Shown: positions 9,386-17,522 of the stretch, in pieces | Layout of the letters: each line of letters starts with the position of its first letter | Numbering within the stretch: the first letter of the stretch is position 1 | Assembly (NCBI RefSeq): GCF_023370075.1 | Contig: NZ_CP097155.1 | Coordinates: 62,001 to 126,000 of the forward strand | Source: Deinococcus sp. QL22 | Lineage (GTDB): Bacteria; Deinococcota; Deinococci; Deinococcales; Deinococcaceae | DNA: 64,000 nucleotides | Reading direction: 5' to 3' | Notes under the pieces: generated by a model | What the model was told of the DNA's origin: nothing | The model's database searches: none | What the model saw: the letters and a program-made list of their open reading frames with translations, nothing else | Program-made: the position numbers and the translations under genes

Positions 9386-9402
9386 GTTCGCCACGGACGA
9401 AC
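9386..9402. promoter_or_regulatory. Inverted repeat GTTCG-N7-CGAAC (likely IclR-type operator)
   Basis: A 5-bp inverted repeat with a 7-base spacer, GTTCGCCACGGACGAAC, sits in the divergent region between pcaL and aroQ. The same arms and spacing recur at 14932-14948 in front of the aroE-quiC operon. PcaU/PcaR/PobR regulators of the IclR family recognise inverted repeats of this general kind. The regulator encoded at 15002-15802 is the natural candidate to bind it. Confidence 0.55.
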
Positions 9403-9504
9403 AGACGCTTGGTGCGGGTCTCCCGGACTGCTAGCGTGGCGGCATCCGCTGACCGCATCCCTGAGCCGTCTCTGATCCGAATTCCGCTGCCCCTGGAGGC
9501 CCGC

Positions 9505-9948
9505 ATGTCCGCTTTGCCCACCATCCTGATACTCAATGGCCCAAACCTGAACCTGCTGGGCCTGCGCGAGCCGCATATCTACGGCCACGACACATTGGCC
9601 GATGTGGGCCGCGACTGTGCCGAGCTGGGCCGCACGCTGGGGCTGCACACCGACCTGCGCCAAACCAATGCCGAACACCACCTTATTGACCTGATTCATG
9701 AACACCGCACCAGCACCGCCGGACTGATCATCAATCCTGGTGGGCTGACCCATACCTCGGTGGCCCTGATGGACGCGCTGGGGGCATATCCGCCGCCCAT
9801 CATCGAGGTGCATATCTCGAATATTCACCGCCGCGAGAGCTTCCGGCACCATTCCTATGTCTCGCTGGTGGCCGACGGCGTAATTGCGGGCTGCGGCACG
9901 CAGGGCTACCGGTTGGCGCTCCAGCGCTTGGCCGTCTTGATCGCGTGA
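9505..9948 (+). CDS. aroQ: 3-dehydroquinate dehydratase, type II
   Basis: This 147-residue enzyme interconverts 3-dehydroquinate and 3-dehydroshikimate. Type II hallmarks are [15 protein letters not shown] at the N-terminus with the catalytic Tyr nearby (PHIYGHDTL), the flexible-lid arginine, [19 protein letters not shown], and VEVHISN-like [17 protein letters not shown] carrying the catalytic His. The length is normal (about 145-150). The start is the ATG at 9505 after CTGGAGG; longer in-frame starts are not supported. Its place opposite the pca operon, with QuiC and a quinate-type dehydrogenase nearby, points to a catabolic role in quinate use. Its stop overlaps the GTG start of the next gene. 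Confidence 0.94.
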   Translation: MSALPTILILNGPNLNLLGLREPHIYGHDTLADVGRDCAELGRTLGLHTDLRQTNAEHHLIDLIHEHRTSTAGLIINPGGLTHTSVALMDALGAYPPPIIEVHISNIHRRESFRHHSYVSLVADGVIAGCGTQGYRLALQRLAVLIA

Positions 9949-10886
9949 ACCGTGCGTCTGGTGCGGCGTCCGGCGTGGCCCGCACGGCTCAGGCGTCCTC
10001 GCTGCGCGGCGTGGCACTCTACGCGTTGGCCCTGCTGATTTTTGCCTGTCAGGACGGCTTGGCCCGCCATCTGGTGCAGTCGCATTCTCCGGCGGTGGTC
10101 GCGGCGGTGCGCTTTTGCACGCAACTGTTGCTGCTCAGCGTGCTGCTGCCTGCATCGGTACGTGCCGCGCCTGCAAGTGAAGAGGGGAGGGCGGCTGGCA
10201 GTGGCGTTGCGAATCAGGCCCGCTTGATTTTGCTGCGTTCCTTGTGCTTGGCTTGCCTCACGGTGGTCATAATGGGCGCGTATGCCCGCCTGCCGCTGGC
10301 CGAAGCCACAGCAATTTCCTTTCTGGGCCCGCTGTTGGTCACGGTGTTGTCGGTGCCTCTCCTCAAGGAGAAACCTGGAGTGCTGCGCTGGTTGGGCACG
10401 CTGGGCGGCTTTTGCGGGCTGCTGCTGATTGTGCGTCCCGGCGGGCAACTGGACGTTTTGGGCGTGGGGCTGGCACTGTTGGCCGCCGTGCTGAACGCCG
10501 CCTACCAGTTGTTATCGCGTTGGCTTCAGGGGGTGCCGCCCCTGCATCTGCTGTACAAGTCGGCAGTGGTGGGCACGGTGGTCGGCTCTCTGGCCGCGGC
10601 GCTGGCCTATCAGGGTGGCCCATTGGGCGCAACCGACTTGGCGCTGATGGCCGTACTGGGCGTTACCAGCGGTAGCGGTCACTATCTGCTGACAGTGGCA
10701 TTCCGGTACACCGACGCCTCCTTGCTGGCTCCGCTGACCTACTTGCAACTGGTGTTCGCCGTGGCGGTAGGCTGGCTGATGTTTCGCCAATTTCCCGACG
10801 GCGTGGGTCTACTGGGCATGGCGCTGATCTGTGTCTCTGGCCTGCTGGCCGTGCTGGACGGACGCCGGAAAGCCGACCTGACTTAA
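9945..10886 (+). CDS. EamA/DMT-family transporter
   Basis: This 313-residue inner-membrane protein has about ten hydrophobic segments in two repeated halves, the architecture of the drug/metabolite transporter superfamily. In the first half [20 protein letters not shown] is the typical EamA pattern. In the second, [19 protein letters not shown] is the equivalent. The start is GTG at 9945, overlapping the aroQ stop (GTGA), so the two are translationally coupled. Context suggests uptake or efflux of a quinate-pathway compound, but substrates of this family cannot be predicted from sequence. Confidence 0.88.
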   Translation: MNRASGAASGVARTAQASSLRGVALYALALLIFACQDGLARHLVQSHSPAVVAAVRFCTQLLLLSVLLPASVRAAPASEEGRAAGSGVANQARLILLRSLCLACLTVVIMGAYARLPLAEATAISFLGPLLVTVLSVPLLKEKPGVLRWLGTLGGFCGLLLIVRPGGQLDVLGVGLALLAAVLNAAYQLLSRWLQGVPPLHLLYKSAVVGTVVGSLAAALAYQGGPLGATDLALMAVLGVTSGSGHYLLTVAFRYTDASLLAPLTYLQLVFAVAVGWLMFRQFPDGVGLLGMALICVSGLLAVLDGRRKADLT

Positions 10887-10890
10887 TCAG

Positions 10891-10918
10891 GCTGGGCTGA
10901 CTAACGGCAGGGCCCAGC
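10891..10918 (+). terminator. Possible terminator hairpin after the aroQ-eamA pair
   Basis: GCTGGGC (10891-10897) and GCCCAGC (10912-10918) form a 7-bp stem a few bases after the transporter stop. There is no U-run, so it is a weak terminator candidate. Confidence 0.3.
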
Positions 10919-10991
10919 TGCAGCGGGCCTGTGAATCACCACTGATTCTGCACCTCAGCGGTGAACACTGCCTGCCCGTGTGTCCAGAGCT

Positions 10992-11867
10992 CTACTGCTC
11001 TTGCCCGCTCTCACCGGCCTCTACCAGTTCCCGGCGCAGGTGGCTGCGGCGCAGGGTGGTGCGGCCACCCACCGAGTGCCAGTACAGGCCGTCTTCGGTG
11101 TTCAGGTCGGCGTCATATCCGATGCGCCGTGAGGTGGCGGCGGTGGCGGCCCGCAGATGCTCGATCATGCCTGCTTTGCGCCGCTGCAACCGCCGGGTCG
11201 GAATGGACAGGCTCATGGCCGCGATCACCTCTCCGTTGGGATTACGGATGGGCGCGGCGATGCTGCACACTCCCAGCGCCCGTTCCTCAATGGCCAGCGC
11301 GTATCCCCGCTGGCGGGTGTGCGCCAAATCCGAGAGCAGTTCGTCTTGACTGGTGATGGTATTGGGCGTGTATGGCTGCAGCAATCCGCCGTGATACAGC
11401 TGCGTAATTTCGCTCGCTGGACGGTACGCCAGAATAATTTTCCCCAGCGCGGTGGCGTGTGGGGGCAAGATGCCGCCAATCGGGGTATTAACCAGCGGGG
11501 CGTGCCCTTCGACCTTGTCGATGCAAATGGCCTGACCGCCGTCGTAGGCAGCCAAATGCACCGGTTCGCCCACCACTTCGGCCAGCCGGGTCATTTCTTC
11601 GCGGGCAATGCGCCGCCAGGGGGTATGAGAGAGCAGCACCGTGTTCAGCGCCATCACCTGAAAGCCCAGGCGGTAGCGCCCGGTCACGAAGCGGTGCAGC
11701 AGGCCGATGCGCGTCAGGGCCGTCAGCAGGGCATGGACACTGCTTTTGGACATCCCCAGATGACGGGCTGCCTGCGTCACGCCTATTTCAGGCGTATCAA
11801 CCGTAAACAGCTCCAGCACCCGCCCGATGTTCTCCACCGAATGCACACTGCGCGACTCACTGGGCAC
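10992..11867 (-). CDS. IclR-family transcriptional regulator (downstream of quiC)
   Basis: This 291-residue protein has an N-terminal winged helix-turn-helix (residues about 8-70, with TQAARHLGMSKSSVHALLTAL) and a C-terminal IclR effector domain (about 80-255, with EPVHLAAYDGGQAICIDKVEG and PHATALGKIILAY). About 35 extra C-terminal residues are rich in Arg and Glu. It lies 37 bases downstream of quiC on the same strand and probably belongs to the aroE-quiC transcript. IclR proteins bind aromatic or carboxylic acids; the probable ligand is a quinate-pathway intermediate. The second IclR protein at 15002-15802 could have the same or a complementary role. Confidence 0.9.
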   Translation of the reverse strand: MPSESRSVHSVENIGRVLELFTVDTPEIGVTQAARHLGMSKSSVHALLTALTRIGLLHRFVTGRYRLGFQVMALNTVLLSHTPWRRIAREEMTRLAEVVGEPVHLAAYDGGQAICIDKVEGHAPLVNTPIGGILPPHATALGKIILAYRPASEITQLYHGGLLQPYTPNTITSQDELLSDLAHTRQRGYALAIEERALGVCSIAAPIRNPNGEVIAAMSLSIPTRRLQRRKAGMIEHLRAATAATSRRIGYDADLNTEDGLYWHSVGGRTTLRRSHLRRELVEAGESGQEQ

Positions 11868-11904
11868 GGCGGCCCCTGAAACTTCTAGCCATACACGCCG
11901 TTGG

Positions 11905-13875
11905 TCATATCATGCTCTGGCCTGCCCCACCTTCACGCTCCGCTTGGCCTCCGGCATGGTCTAAAGCGCGGCGAGCCATCAGCGCGTTCATCCTCACCGA
12001 CGCGTTGGCCGCCCCATAACCCAGGTAGCCGTCACGCTGCACGACTTCAAAGAAAAAGCGGTCATCGAAGGTATGGGTGTACAGCTGCCGGAATTCGCCG
12101 GACGCGTCTTGATCGTACAGGAGGTGCAGGCCGCGCAGGATATCCAGATCACGCGGCGGCAACAGGTACCGCACATCCAGATCATCGTAATAGTTGTCGG
12201 GAATTTCTAAGAGTTCGGCTGCGGCGGCGTCAAGCGCGGTCACGGTCTGGGGGAGGTCGGCGGTGGTAAACGCGATGTGGTGGACGCCCGCGCCCGACAG
12301 CGCATTCACGAAGCGGCCCGTCGCCGTGCGGCGGCTCTCAGAAATATTGAGCGGAAAGCTGATTCGGCGGTTGGGGCTGACCATCGCCCGGCTGCTGACC
12401 AAGCCGTAGGGATCAGGAATCTCGTGGAGCGGTTCGGGTTCGAGGCCAAAGACCGTGCGGTAAAATAAAATGAAGCTGCCGAGGCGGTCGGGCGGCAACG
12501 CCTGCGCCACATGGTCAATGCCGAGCAGTCCTGCGCCTGCACTTGGCCCCTCCCCCCCGCTTGCCGCACCCAAATCCTCATCGCTCCCCGCCACTGGAGC
12601 CGTCAGGTGGAAGTCGGTGTGGTACAGGCGGGCGGCCAGCGCCTCATCCACAAACGAGAACAGCATCCCGTTGGGCGCGCGCAACGCGGGGAGTGGCGAC
12701 TCACCCTGTCCGGTGCGCTCTTCCCACTCGTTGCACAGTAGGGCGCGGGCACGGTCAAGGGCGCGGGGCACATCGTCGACCCGCAGACCGATAGCGCACA
12801 CCGAGGGGCCATGCACCTGAAAAAAGTCGGCGGCGTGGCTGTCGGGTTCGCTGTTGAGGGTCAGCAAAATATCGCCCTGCCCGTAGAGGGTCACGGCCTT
12901 GGAGCGGTGAACGCCGCGCTGCTCAAAGCCCAGGGCACGCAGTCGGCGGCCCAGTCCCGGCGCACTGTTGGCGTCAACAGCAAATTCTAAAAACTCGTAA
13001 CCGCCAAAGTTGGGGGGCGCCGGCAGAGTGGTGGCTCCCGCCTCTGCCTCCACCCACAGCAGCGAGCGCAGCCCGTCGTGCGCGATCAGGTACGCCGACG
13101 CCGCCCGGAATTCATCATTGAAAATCTCCAATGACAGGGGGCCACTGTACCCGGTCCGTACCAGTTCGCGGGTAAATCCAACCACATCAAGGTCACCTTG
13201 ACCGGGAAAATTGCGGTAGTGGCGGCTCCAAGACAAGACGTCCATGCTTTTGTGCGGGCTGTCGGCCAACTGCACAAAAAACAGTTTATCGGCGGGCACA
13301 GTGCTGTGCAGGCCCGCCAAAGAATCCCCCACCGCCAGCGTATGAAACGAGTCCAAGATCAGACCCAGCGCCGGATGATCGGCCTGCTGCACGATGTCCC
13401 AGGCTTGCCGCCAGCGGTTGACGTGCCGCCCCCACGCCAGCGCCTCATAGCCCACGAGCAGGCCCCGCGCCTGAGCACGTTCGGCCATCGCGTGCAGGTC
13501 GGCGGCGGCGCGCTCAGGATCATTCAAGGCCTGCGCCTGCACGTTACTGCACACCAAAATCTGCGGCGCACCCAACTCCAGCATGACGTCGAATTTGCGC
13601 TCGGCTCGCTCCAGATTGCGGGCGCGGTAAGACTCCGGCATGGCCTCGAAGTCGCGGAAGGGCTGAAAGAGCGTGATATCCAGCCCCAGATCGGCGGCCA
13701 TCCGGCGCACCTCGGCGGGCGGGCCGCTGTGGTTCAGGAGATCGTGTTCAAAAATTTCTACGCCGTCATAGCCGGTCGCCGCCGCGGCCTGCATCTTTTC
13801 CAGCAAAGTGCCGCTCAGGGACACGGTGGCGATGGACTTTTGAAAGGGGCCGCGCTGGGCGGCAACGGCGCTCAT
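11905..13875 (-). CDS. quiC: 3-dehydroshikimate dehydratase fused to an HPPD-like domain
   Basis: This 656-residue, two-domain enzyme makes protocatechuate from 3-dehydroshikimate. Residues 1-285 are a TIM-barrel sugar-phosphate-isomerase-type domain with the metal-binding residues of the dehydratase: GYDGVEIFEHDLL, a glutamate in VGYEALAWG, LILDSFHTLAVG and LSLEIFNDEF. Residues about 290-640 are a 4-hydroxyphenylpyruvate-dioxygenase-like (vicinal oxygen chelate) domain with GIDHVAQALPPDRLGSFILF and GVHHIAFTTADL. This arrangement matches QuiC1 of pseudomonads. The start ATG at 13875 overlaps the stop of the dehydrogenase gene (ATGA). The second domain's job is unsettled even in known homologues. 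Confidence 0.92.
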   Translation of the reverse strand: MSAVAAQRGPFQKSIATVSLSGTLLEKMQAAAATGYDGVEIFEHDLLNHSGPPAEVRRMAADLGLDITLFQPFRDFEAMPESYRARNLERAERKFDVMLELGAPQILVCSNVQAQALNDPERAAADLHAMAERAQARGLLVGYEALAWGRHVNRWRQAWDIVQQADHPALGLILDSFHTLAVGDSLAGLHSTVPADKLFFVQLADSPHKSMDVLSWSRHYRNFPGQGDLDVVGFTRELVRTGYSGPLSLEIFNDEFRAASAYLIAHDGLRSLLWVEAEAGATTLPAPPNFGGYEFLEFAVDANSAPGLGRRLRALGFEQRGVHRSKAVTLYGQGDILLTLNSEPDSHAADFFQVHGPSVCAIGLRVDDVPRALDRARALLCNEWEERTGQGESPLPALRAPNGMLFSFVDEALAARLYHTDFHLTAPVAGSDEDLGAASGGEGPSAGAGLLGIDHVAQALPPDRLGSFILFYRTVFGLEPEPLHEIPDPYGLVSSRAMVSPNRRISFPLNISESRRTATGRFVNALSGAGVHHIAFTTADLPQTVTALDAAAAELLEIPDNYYDDLDVRYLLPPRDLDILRGLHLLYDQDASGEFRQLYTHTFDDRFFFEVVQRDGYLGYGAANASVRMNALMARRALDHAGGQAEREGGAGQSMI

Positions 13876-14777
13876 CGGGCGGCTCCGAATTGTGGTGCGG
13901 TCAGCTGCTCGAAGTGGGCCAGCATCCGCTCTAAATCCGGGGTAAAGCCGCTAAACAGTTCGAAGGCGCGTGCTGCCTGAAACACCACCATAAAGCCGCC
14001 GTGAACCGTCGCGCAGCCTCGGGCGCGGGCCAGCCGCAACAATTCAGTTTCCAGCGGCACGTACACCACCTCGGCCACCCACTGTTCAGCCCGCAGGTAC
14101 TCGGCGGGCAGCGGCAAGCCCGGATGGGCGGCCATGCCGGTCGGAGTGGCGTGAATCAGTCCATCGGCCTCGGTCATGGCCCGCTCCAGATCGCCTCCTG
14201 CCTCCACCTGCTGCCCCGGAAACTGGGTCTGAAAGCGCTCTGCCAACACTTCGGCCCGGCCCGGCTCCTGATCGAACAAGGTCAGTCGCGCCAGCCCCAA
14301 ACCGAGCGCCGCGTGTGCCACCGCCGCGCCCGCCCCGCCCGCTCCCAACTGCACCGCGTGCCCCAACCGCGCCCCCGGCAGGCCGCGCCGAAACCCTTGG
14401 GCAAAGCCCCAGCCGTCGGTGTTATGCCCAGTGGTTTGACCATCCCGGAACACCACGGTGTTTACGGCTCCCAGCGCTTCGGCTTCGGGCGACAGGGCGT
14501 CCAGATGCGCTATGACGCACTGCTTGCAGGGGTGGGTGATGTTCAGGCCGCTGAATCCGGCGAGCTGTGCGGCCCGCAGCAACTCTGGCAAGGCGTCCGG
14601 CGTCAGCTGCAAGCTGTCCAGATCGAACAGGCGGTACAAGGCACGCAGACCGTGAGCGTCGGCTTCCCCCTCGTGCAGCGCGGGGGACAGGGACCGCTGG
14701 ATGCCGCTACCGATCAGTCCGGTCAACAGGCGGGAGTTGGAGGCGTGAGCGGTAACAGTGGAGAGAGCGGTAGACAT
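13872..14777 (-). CDS. aroE: Quinate/shikimate dehydrogenase (QsuD-like, AroE superfamily)
   Basis: This 301-residue NAD(P)-dependent dehydrogenase oxidises quinate to 3-dehydroquinate and/or shikimate to 3-dehydroshikimate. The substrate-binding SLSPALHEGE, catalytic Lys in NITHPCKQ, GHNTDGWGF and the Rossmann motif GAGGAGAAVAHA are all present. The pattern HE-E-A-G and the closing segments VVYVPLETELL and FSGFTP resemble the catabolic quinate/shikimate dehydrogenase QsuD of corynebacteria more than biosynthetic AroE. The start is the ATG at 14777 with GAGGT 7 bases upstream; a GTG three codons earlier overlaps that site. It is the first gene of the aroE-quiC operon. QsuD-like use is inferred from remembered similarity and context. 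Confidence 0.88.
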   Translation of the reverse strand: MSTALSTVTAHASNSRLLTGLIGSGIQRSLSPALHEGEADAHGLRALYRLFDLDSLQLTPDALPELLRAAQLAGFSGLNITHPCKQCVIAHLDALSPEAEALGAVNTVVFRDGQTTGHNTDGWGFAQGFRRGLPGARLGHAVQLGAGGAGAAVAHAALGLGLARLTLFDQEPGRAEVLAERFQTQFPGQQVEAGGDLERAMTEADGLIHATPTGMAAHPGLPLPAEYLRAEQWVAEVVYVPLETELLRLARARGCATVHGGFMVVFQAARAFELFSGFTPDLERMLAHFEQLTAPQFGAAR

Positions 14778-14931
14778 ACAGGGCACCTCACGGATAGGCC
14801 ACGCAGCGCGGGGCAGTCGGAACGATAACGGGACGACGCCAGCAGCCCACGCTAGGCCGCCAGGGGCCAGGTCAGGCCAAATGGGGATTGCCTGTACCGT
14901 ACCAGAGGCCTACCGCTACACACAGCCCAAC

Positions 14932-14948
14932 GTTCGGTCTACGCGAAC
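14932..14948. promoter_or_regulatory. Inverted repeat GTTCG-N7-CGAAC in front of aroE-quiC
   Basis: The same 5-bp arms and 7-base spacing found at 9386-9402 occur here (GTTCGGTCTACGCGAAC), about 155 bases upstream of the dehydrogenase start and just downstream of the IclR gene at 15002. Two identical arm pairs before the two halves of one pathway suggest a shared regulator. No strong -10/-35 pair was identified after it. Confidence 0.5.
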
Positions 14949-15001
14949 ACCTGCTGACCACACCTCTTCTGTGGCCCGCCGAAAGACCTGAACCTCAGCG
15001 G

Positions 15002-15802
15002 TTAGGCGCTCAGCATTTGCTGAAGTAGGGTCGCTTGCCCGCGCAGCAGCGGCAACAGCTGGCCCTGCAGATCATTTTCACTGCCGTGGCCGACCGGCAG
15101 CGTGGCGCTGAGCGCGGCCACCACTTGGCCCGAAGTGTTGCGGAGCGGCACCGAAATCGAACGCAGACCCGACTCGAGTCCTTCGGCATTCAGCGCGTAG
15201 CCCGCGGCGCGGGTGCGGTCTACGGCGGCCCGCACGTCGTCCGGGTGGGTCAGTGTGCGGGGCGTGTGCGGCATGAGCACCGTCATCTGGAGGTAACGCT
15301 CCAGTTCATCGGATGGAAATTCGGCCAACAAAATATGCCCCAGCGACGTGCAGTACAGCGGCAAGCGGCTGCCCACGCCGAGGTCAGTAGAATTAAAGCG
15401 TTGGGCGCTGGCCCGCGCCACGATCACCGCTTCGTCGCCGTCCAAAATGCAGGCGGAGCACGACGCGCCCGACTGCTCGCTGAGATGCACCAGCGCGGGC
15501 TGAACGATCATCGGCAGCGATGTAGACGACAAATAGGCGTAGCCGAGGGTCAGAATTTTGGGAGTGAGCGTAAAGAACTTGCCGTCCCACGCGACGTAGC
15601 CGAGGTGGTGCAGCGTCAGCAGGCAGCGGCGGGCGGTGGCGCGGGTCAGGTTCGTCTGGGCAGCGACTTCGGTGAGGGTCATGCGCTGGTGACGGGCATC
15701 AAAGGCCCGAATCACCTGAAGGCCGCGGGTCAGCGCCTGAATGGTTTCGCCTGACCGTTCATCGAGACTCGGCTTGGCCACAACAACTGAAGCTGGGGTC
15801 AT
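15002..15802 (-). CDS. IclR-family regulator of the PcaR/PcaU/PobR type
   Basis: This 266-residue protein has an N-terminal winged helix (residues about 18-80, with LTEVAAQTNLTRATARRCLLTL) and an IclR ligand domain (about 90-255). LPLYCTSLGHILLAE and GLRSISVPLRNTSGQVVAAL resemble the protocatechuate-pathway regulators PcaR, PcaU and PobR, which activate pca genes in response to protocatechuate or 3-oxoadipate. It lies between the catabolic operons and the divergently transcribed tct transporter, the usual place for a pathway-specific regulator. Probable binding sites are the two GTTCG-N7-CGAAC repeats. Ligand identity is inferred. Confidence 0.9.
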   Translation of the reverse strand: MTPASVVVAKPSLDERSGETIQALTRGLQVIRAFDARHQRMTLTEVAAQTNLTRATARRCLLTLHHLGYVAWDGKFFTLTPKILTLGYAYLSSTSLPMIVQPALVHLSEQSGASCSACILDGDEAVIVARASAQRFNSTDLGVGSRLPLYCTSLGHILLAEFPSDELERYLQMTVLMPHTPRTLTHPDDVRAAVDRTRAAGYALNAEGLESGLRSISVPLRNTSGQVVAALSATLPVGHGSENDLQGQLLPLLRGQATLLQQMLSA

Positions 15803-15865
15803 GATGCTTTCAATCTTAACAGTTTGTGCGCCTTGCGAACAGGGATATGCACAGTGAACAAATCA

Positions 15866-15895
15866 TTGACAAGAGTGGTCAAGTGGAATTATAGT
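15866..15895 (+). promoter_or_regulatory. Predicted sigma-70 promoter of tctCBA
   Basis: TTGACA (15866-15871) and TATAGT (15890-15895) are separated by 18 bases, giving a leader of about 105 bases before tctC. Half-sites related to the pathway inverted repeat are close by: GCGAAC upstream of the promoter and GTTCGC at 15913-15918 in the leader. These could let the divergent IclR protein control transport. Confidence 0.6.
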
Positions 15896-16006
15896 GCGCC
15901 TACCGATATTCAGTTCGCAGTGCGTACAGCGCACCCCACAACCTCAGCCGCTTTGGAACTCCGGTTTCCGGCGCACTGTACCCCTGCACGCTTCTCAGGA
16001 GGTCTT

Positions 16007-16954
16007 ATGAACCGCATTGCCCTTACCTTTGTGCTTGCTTTTGCTGGTGTGGCCGCTGCCCAGAGCTTTCCCACCAAGGCGCTGAACTTTACCGTGCCGT
16101 GGAGTCCCGGCGGCTCGGCTGACCTCACCTCGCGGGCTTTGGCTTCGGCCATGAGCAAGCCTCTCGGTGAAAATGTGACCGTGATCAGCCGCACGGGTGG
16201 CGGTGGGGCCATCGGCCACCTTGCCATCTCTCAGGCCCGTCCTACTGGCTACGACATCGGCATGGGCACGCTGGAAATGGTCATTCCGTCTTGGAGCAAA
16301 ACCTCGGGCCTGACCATCGACAACTTTACGCCAATCAGCTTGATCAGCATCAATCCGGCGGCCATCACAGTGGCCAAAAATTCACCCTTTAAGACCATCG
16401 GTGAATTGGTCACCTTCCTGAAAGCCAACCCCGGCAAACTGAAGGCGTCGGGCACGGCCAAAGGCGGCAGTTGGGACATGGCCCGCGCAGGCTTCCTGAA
16501 AACCGTTGGTCTGAAAAACGCGGCCATGCCTTGGGTGCCCGCGCAGGGCAGCGCCGCCGCCATTCAGGAACTGTTGGCTGGGGGCGTCGACGTGATCACC
16601 GTAAGCGTGGCCGAAGTGAACAACCTGCTGAAAAGCGGCGAAGTCCGGACGTTGGCGGTCATGGCGGACAAGCGCCTGAGTGACCACAAGACGGTGCCGA
16701 CCCTCAAGGAAAGCGGCATCAACTGGTCGTTCGGCTCGTTCCTGTCGGTGGTAGGGCCGCGCCGCTTGTCGGGAGACGTGGTGACGAAAATAGACGCCTC
16801 CATCAAGGCGGGCATGCAAGAAGAAGAGTTCAAGAAGTTTATGACCAACGCGGGCTTCGGCATGAACTACAAGAACCCCGCCCAGTTCCGGGTGTTCCTC
16901 ACCCAGCAGGCGGCCAAGATGCGCGAGGTGCAGGACTTTATCGACTCCGAATAA
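16007..16954 (+). CDS. tctC: Tripartite tricarboxylate transporter substrate-binding protein
   Basis: This 315-residue extracytoplasmic receptor belongs to the Bug/TctC family. It delivers organic acids to the TctAB membrane complex. A signal peptide of about 19 residues ends AGVAAA-QS. The mature protein begins FPTKALNFTVPWSPGGSADLTSRAL, with the conserved PW(S)PGG(S)xD ligand loop, and has VIVAKNSPFKT-like and GGVDVITVSVAE segments. The start is the ATG at 16007, preceded by AGGAGGT (15997-16003). Context points to quinate, shikimate or protocatechuate as the ligand. It is followed by a strong hairpin before tctB. Confidence 0.92.
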   Translation: MNRIALTFVLAFAGVAAAQSFPTKALNFTVPWSPGGSADLTSRALASAMSKPLGENVTVISRTGGGGAIGHLAISQARPTGYDIGMGTLEMVIPSWSKTSGLTIDNFTPISLISINPAAITVAKNSPFKTIGELVTFLKANPGKLKASGTAKGGSWDMARAGFLKTVGLKNAAMPWVPAQGSAAAIQELLAGGVDVITVSVAEVNNLLKSGEVRTLAVMADKRLSDHKTVPTLKESGINWSFGSFLSVVGPRRLSGDVVTKIDASIKAGMQEEEFKKFMTNAGFGMNYKNPAQFRVFLTQQAAKMREVQDFIDSE

Positions 16955-16964
16955 GCTGCCCTGC

Positions 16965-17006
16965 CCAGCGGGGAGTGTCCGCCCATGTGCAGACGCTCCC
17001 CGCTGG
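16965..17006 (+). terminator. Strong hairpin between tctC and tctB (attenuator)
   Basis: A 15-bp stem with one G-T pair is formed by 16965-16979 and 16992-17006 (arms starting CCAGCGGGGAG), with a 12-base loop. It lies 10 bases after the tctC stop. No long U-run follows, so it is probably a partial terminator or RNA-stabilising hairpin that favours the binding protein over the membrane subunits. Confidence 0.6.
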
Positions 17007-17069
17007 CTTCTATGTGGCCCTGCGCTGCAGGCCTTTCCTCTTTGCGCTGTTGAGCTTACCGAGGTTGCT

Positions 17070-17522
17070 ATGGAACAAGAACATCCCGGCTGGGAACTGG
17101 GCCTCAGTATTTTTCTGATCCTGATCGGCATTGCCGTGTGGGTCTTGACTGCCGCCTTTCCGCCCCTTGACGACGGAGCCCCCGGCCCGGCCCTGTTCCC
17201 CCGCGTGATCGGCGGCGGCCTGGTTGTGGGCGGCGGCCTCTTGGCTTGGTCGGCCATTAAAGACCTACGGGGGCGCATTCCCACCCTGCCCTTCTTGGCG
17301 TCGCGGGCCGGGCTGCTCAAGGTGTTCGCCACCATTGCCATCGGAGCCGCCGTGCCGTTCCTGCTGCCCTACATCACGTTGGTGGGCGGCGCAGCAGTGG
17401 CGGCCTGCCTCTTTACGCTCTTGATCGGCGGCGACGTGCCGCGCTCGCTCGGCGTCGGCGTGGTCACGGCATTGATAGTCTACGGCGTCTTCGGCAAATT
17501 GCTGGGAGTGCCCCTCACATGA
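17070..17522 (+). CDS. tctB: Tripartite tricarboxylate transporter small membrane subunit
   Basis: This 150-residue protein has four predicted hydrophobic segments (about residues 12-32, 45-64, 82-102 and 105-145), the TctB arrangement. After helix 1 the loop FPPLDDGAPGPALFPRVIGG matches the family's conserved G-PG-FP pattern. It partners with the large subunit TctA in the inner membrane. Its TGA overlaps the ATG of tctA (ATGA), so the two are translationally coupled. The start is the ATG at 17070, with a weak Shine-Dalgarno (GAGG) 6 bases upstream. Confidence 0.88.
   Translation: MEQEHPGWELGLSIFLILIGIAVWVLTAAFPPLDDGAPGPALFPRVIGGGLVVGGGLLAWSAIKDLRGRIPTLPFLASRAGLLKVFATIAIGAAVPFLLPYITLVGGAAVAACLFTLLIGGDVPRSLGVGVVTALIVYGVFGKLLGVPLT

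Noticed and set aside
9283..10017. N-terminal extension of PcaL running to 10017
   Set aside because: The extra 245 codons are the reverse of aroQ and the divergent promoter region, and have no homology. The start at 9282 gives the normal family length.
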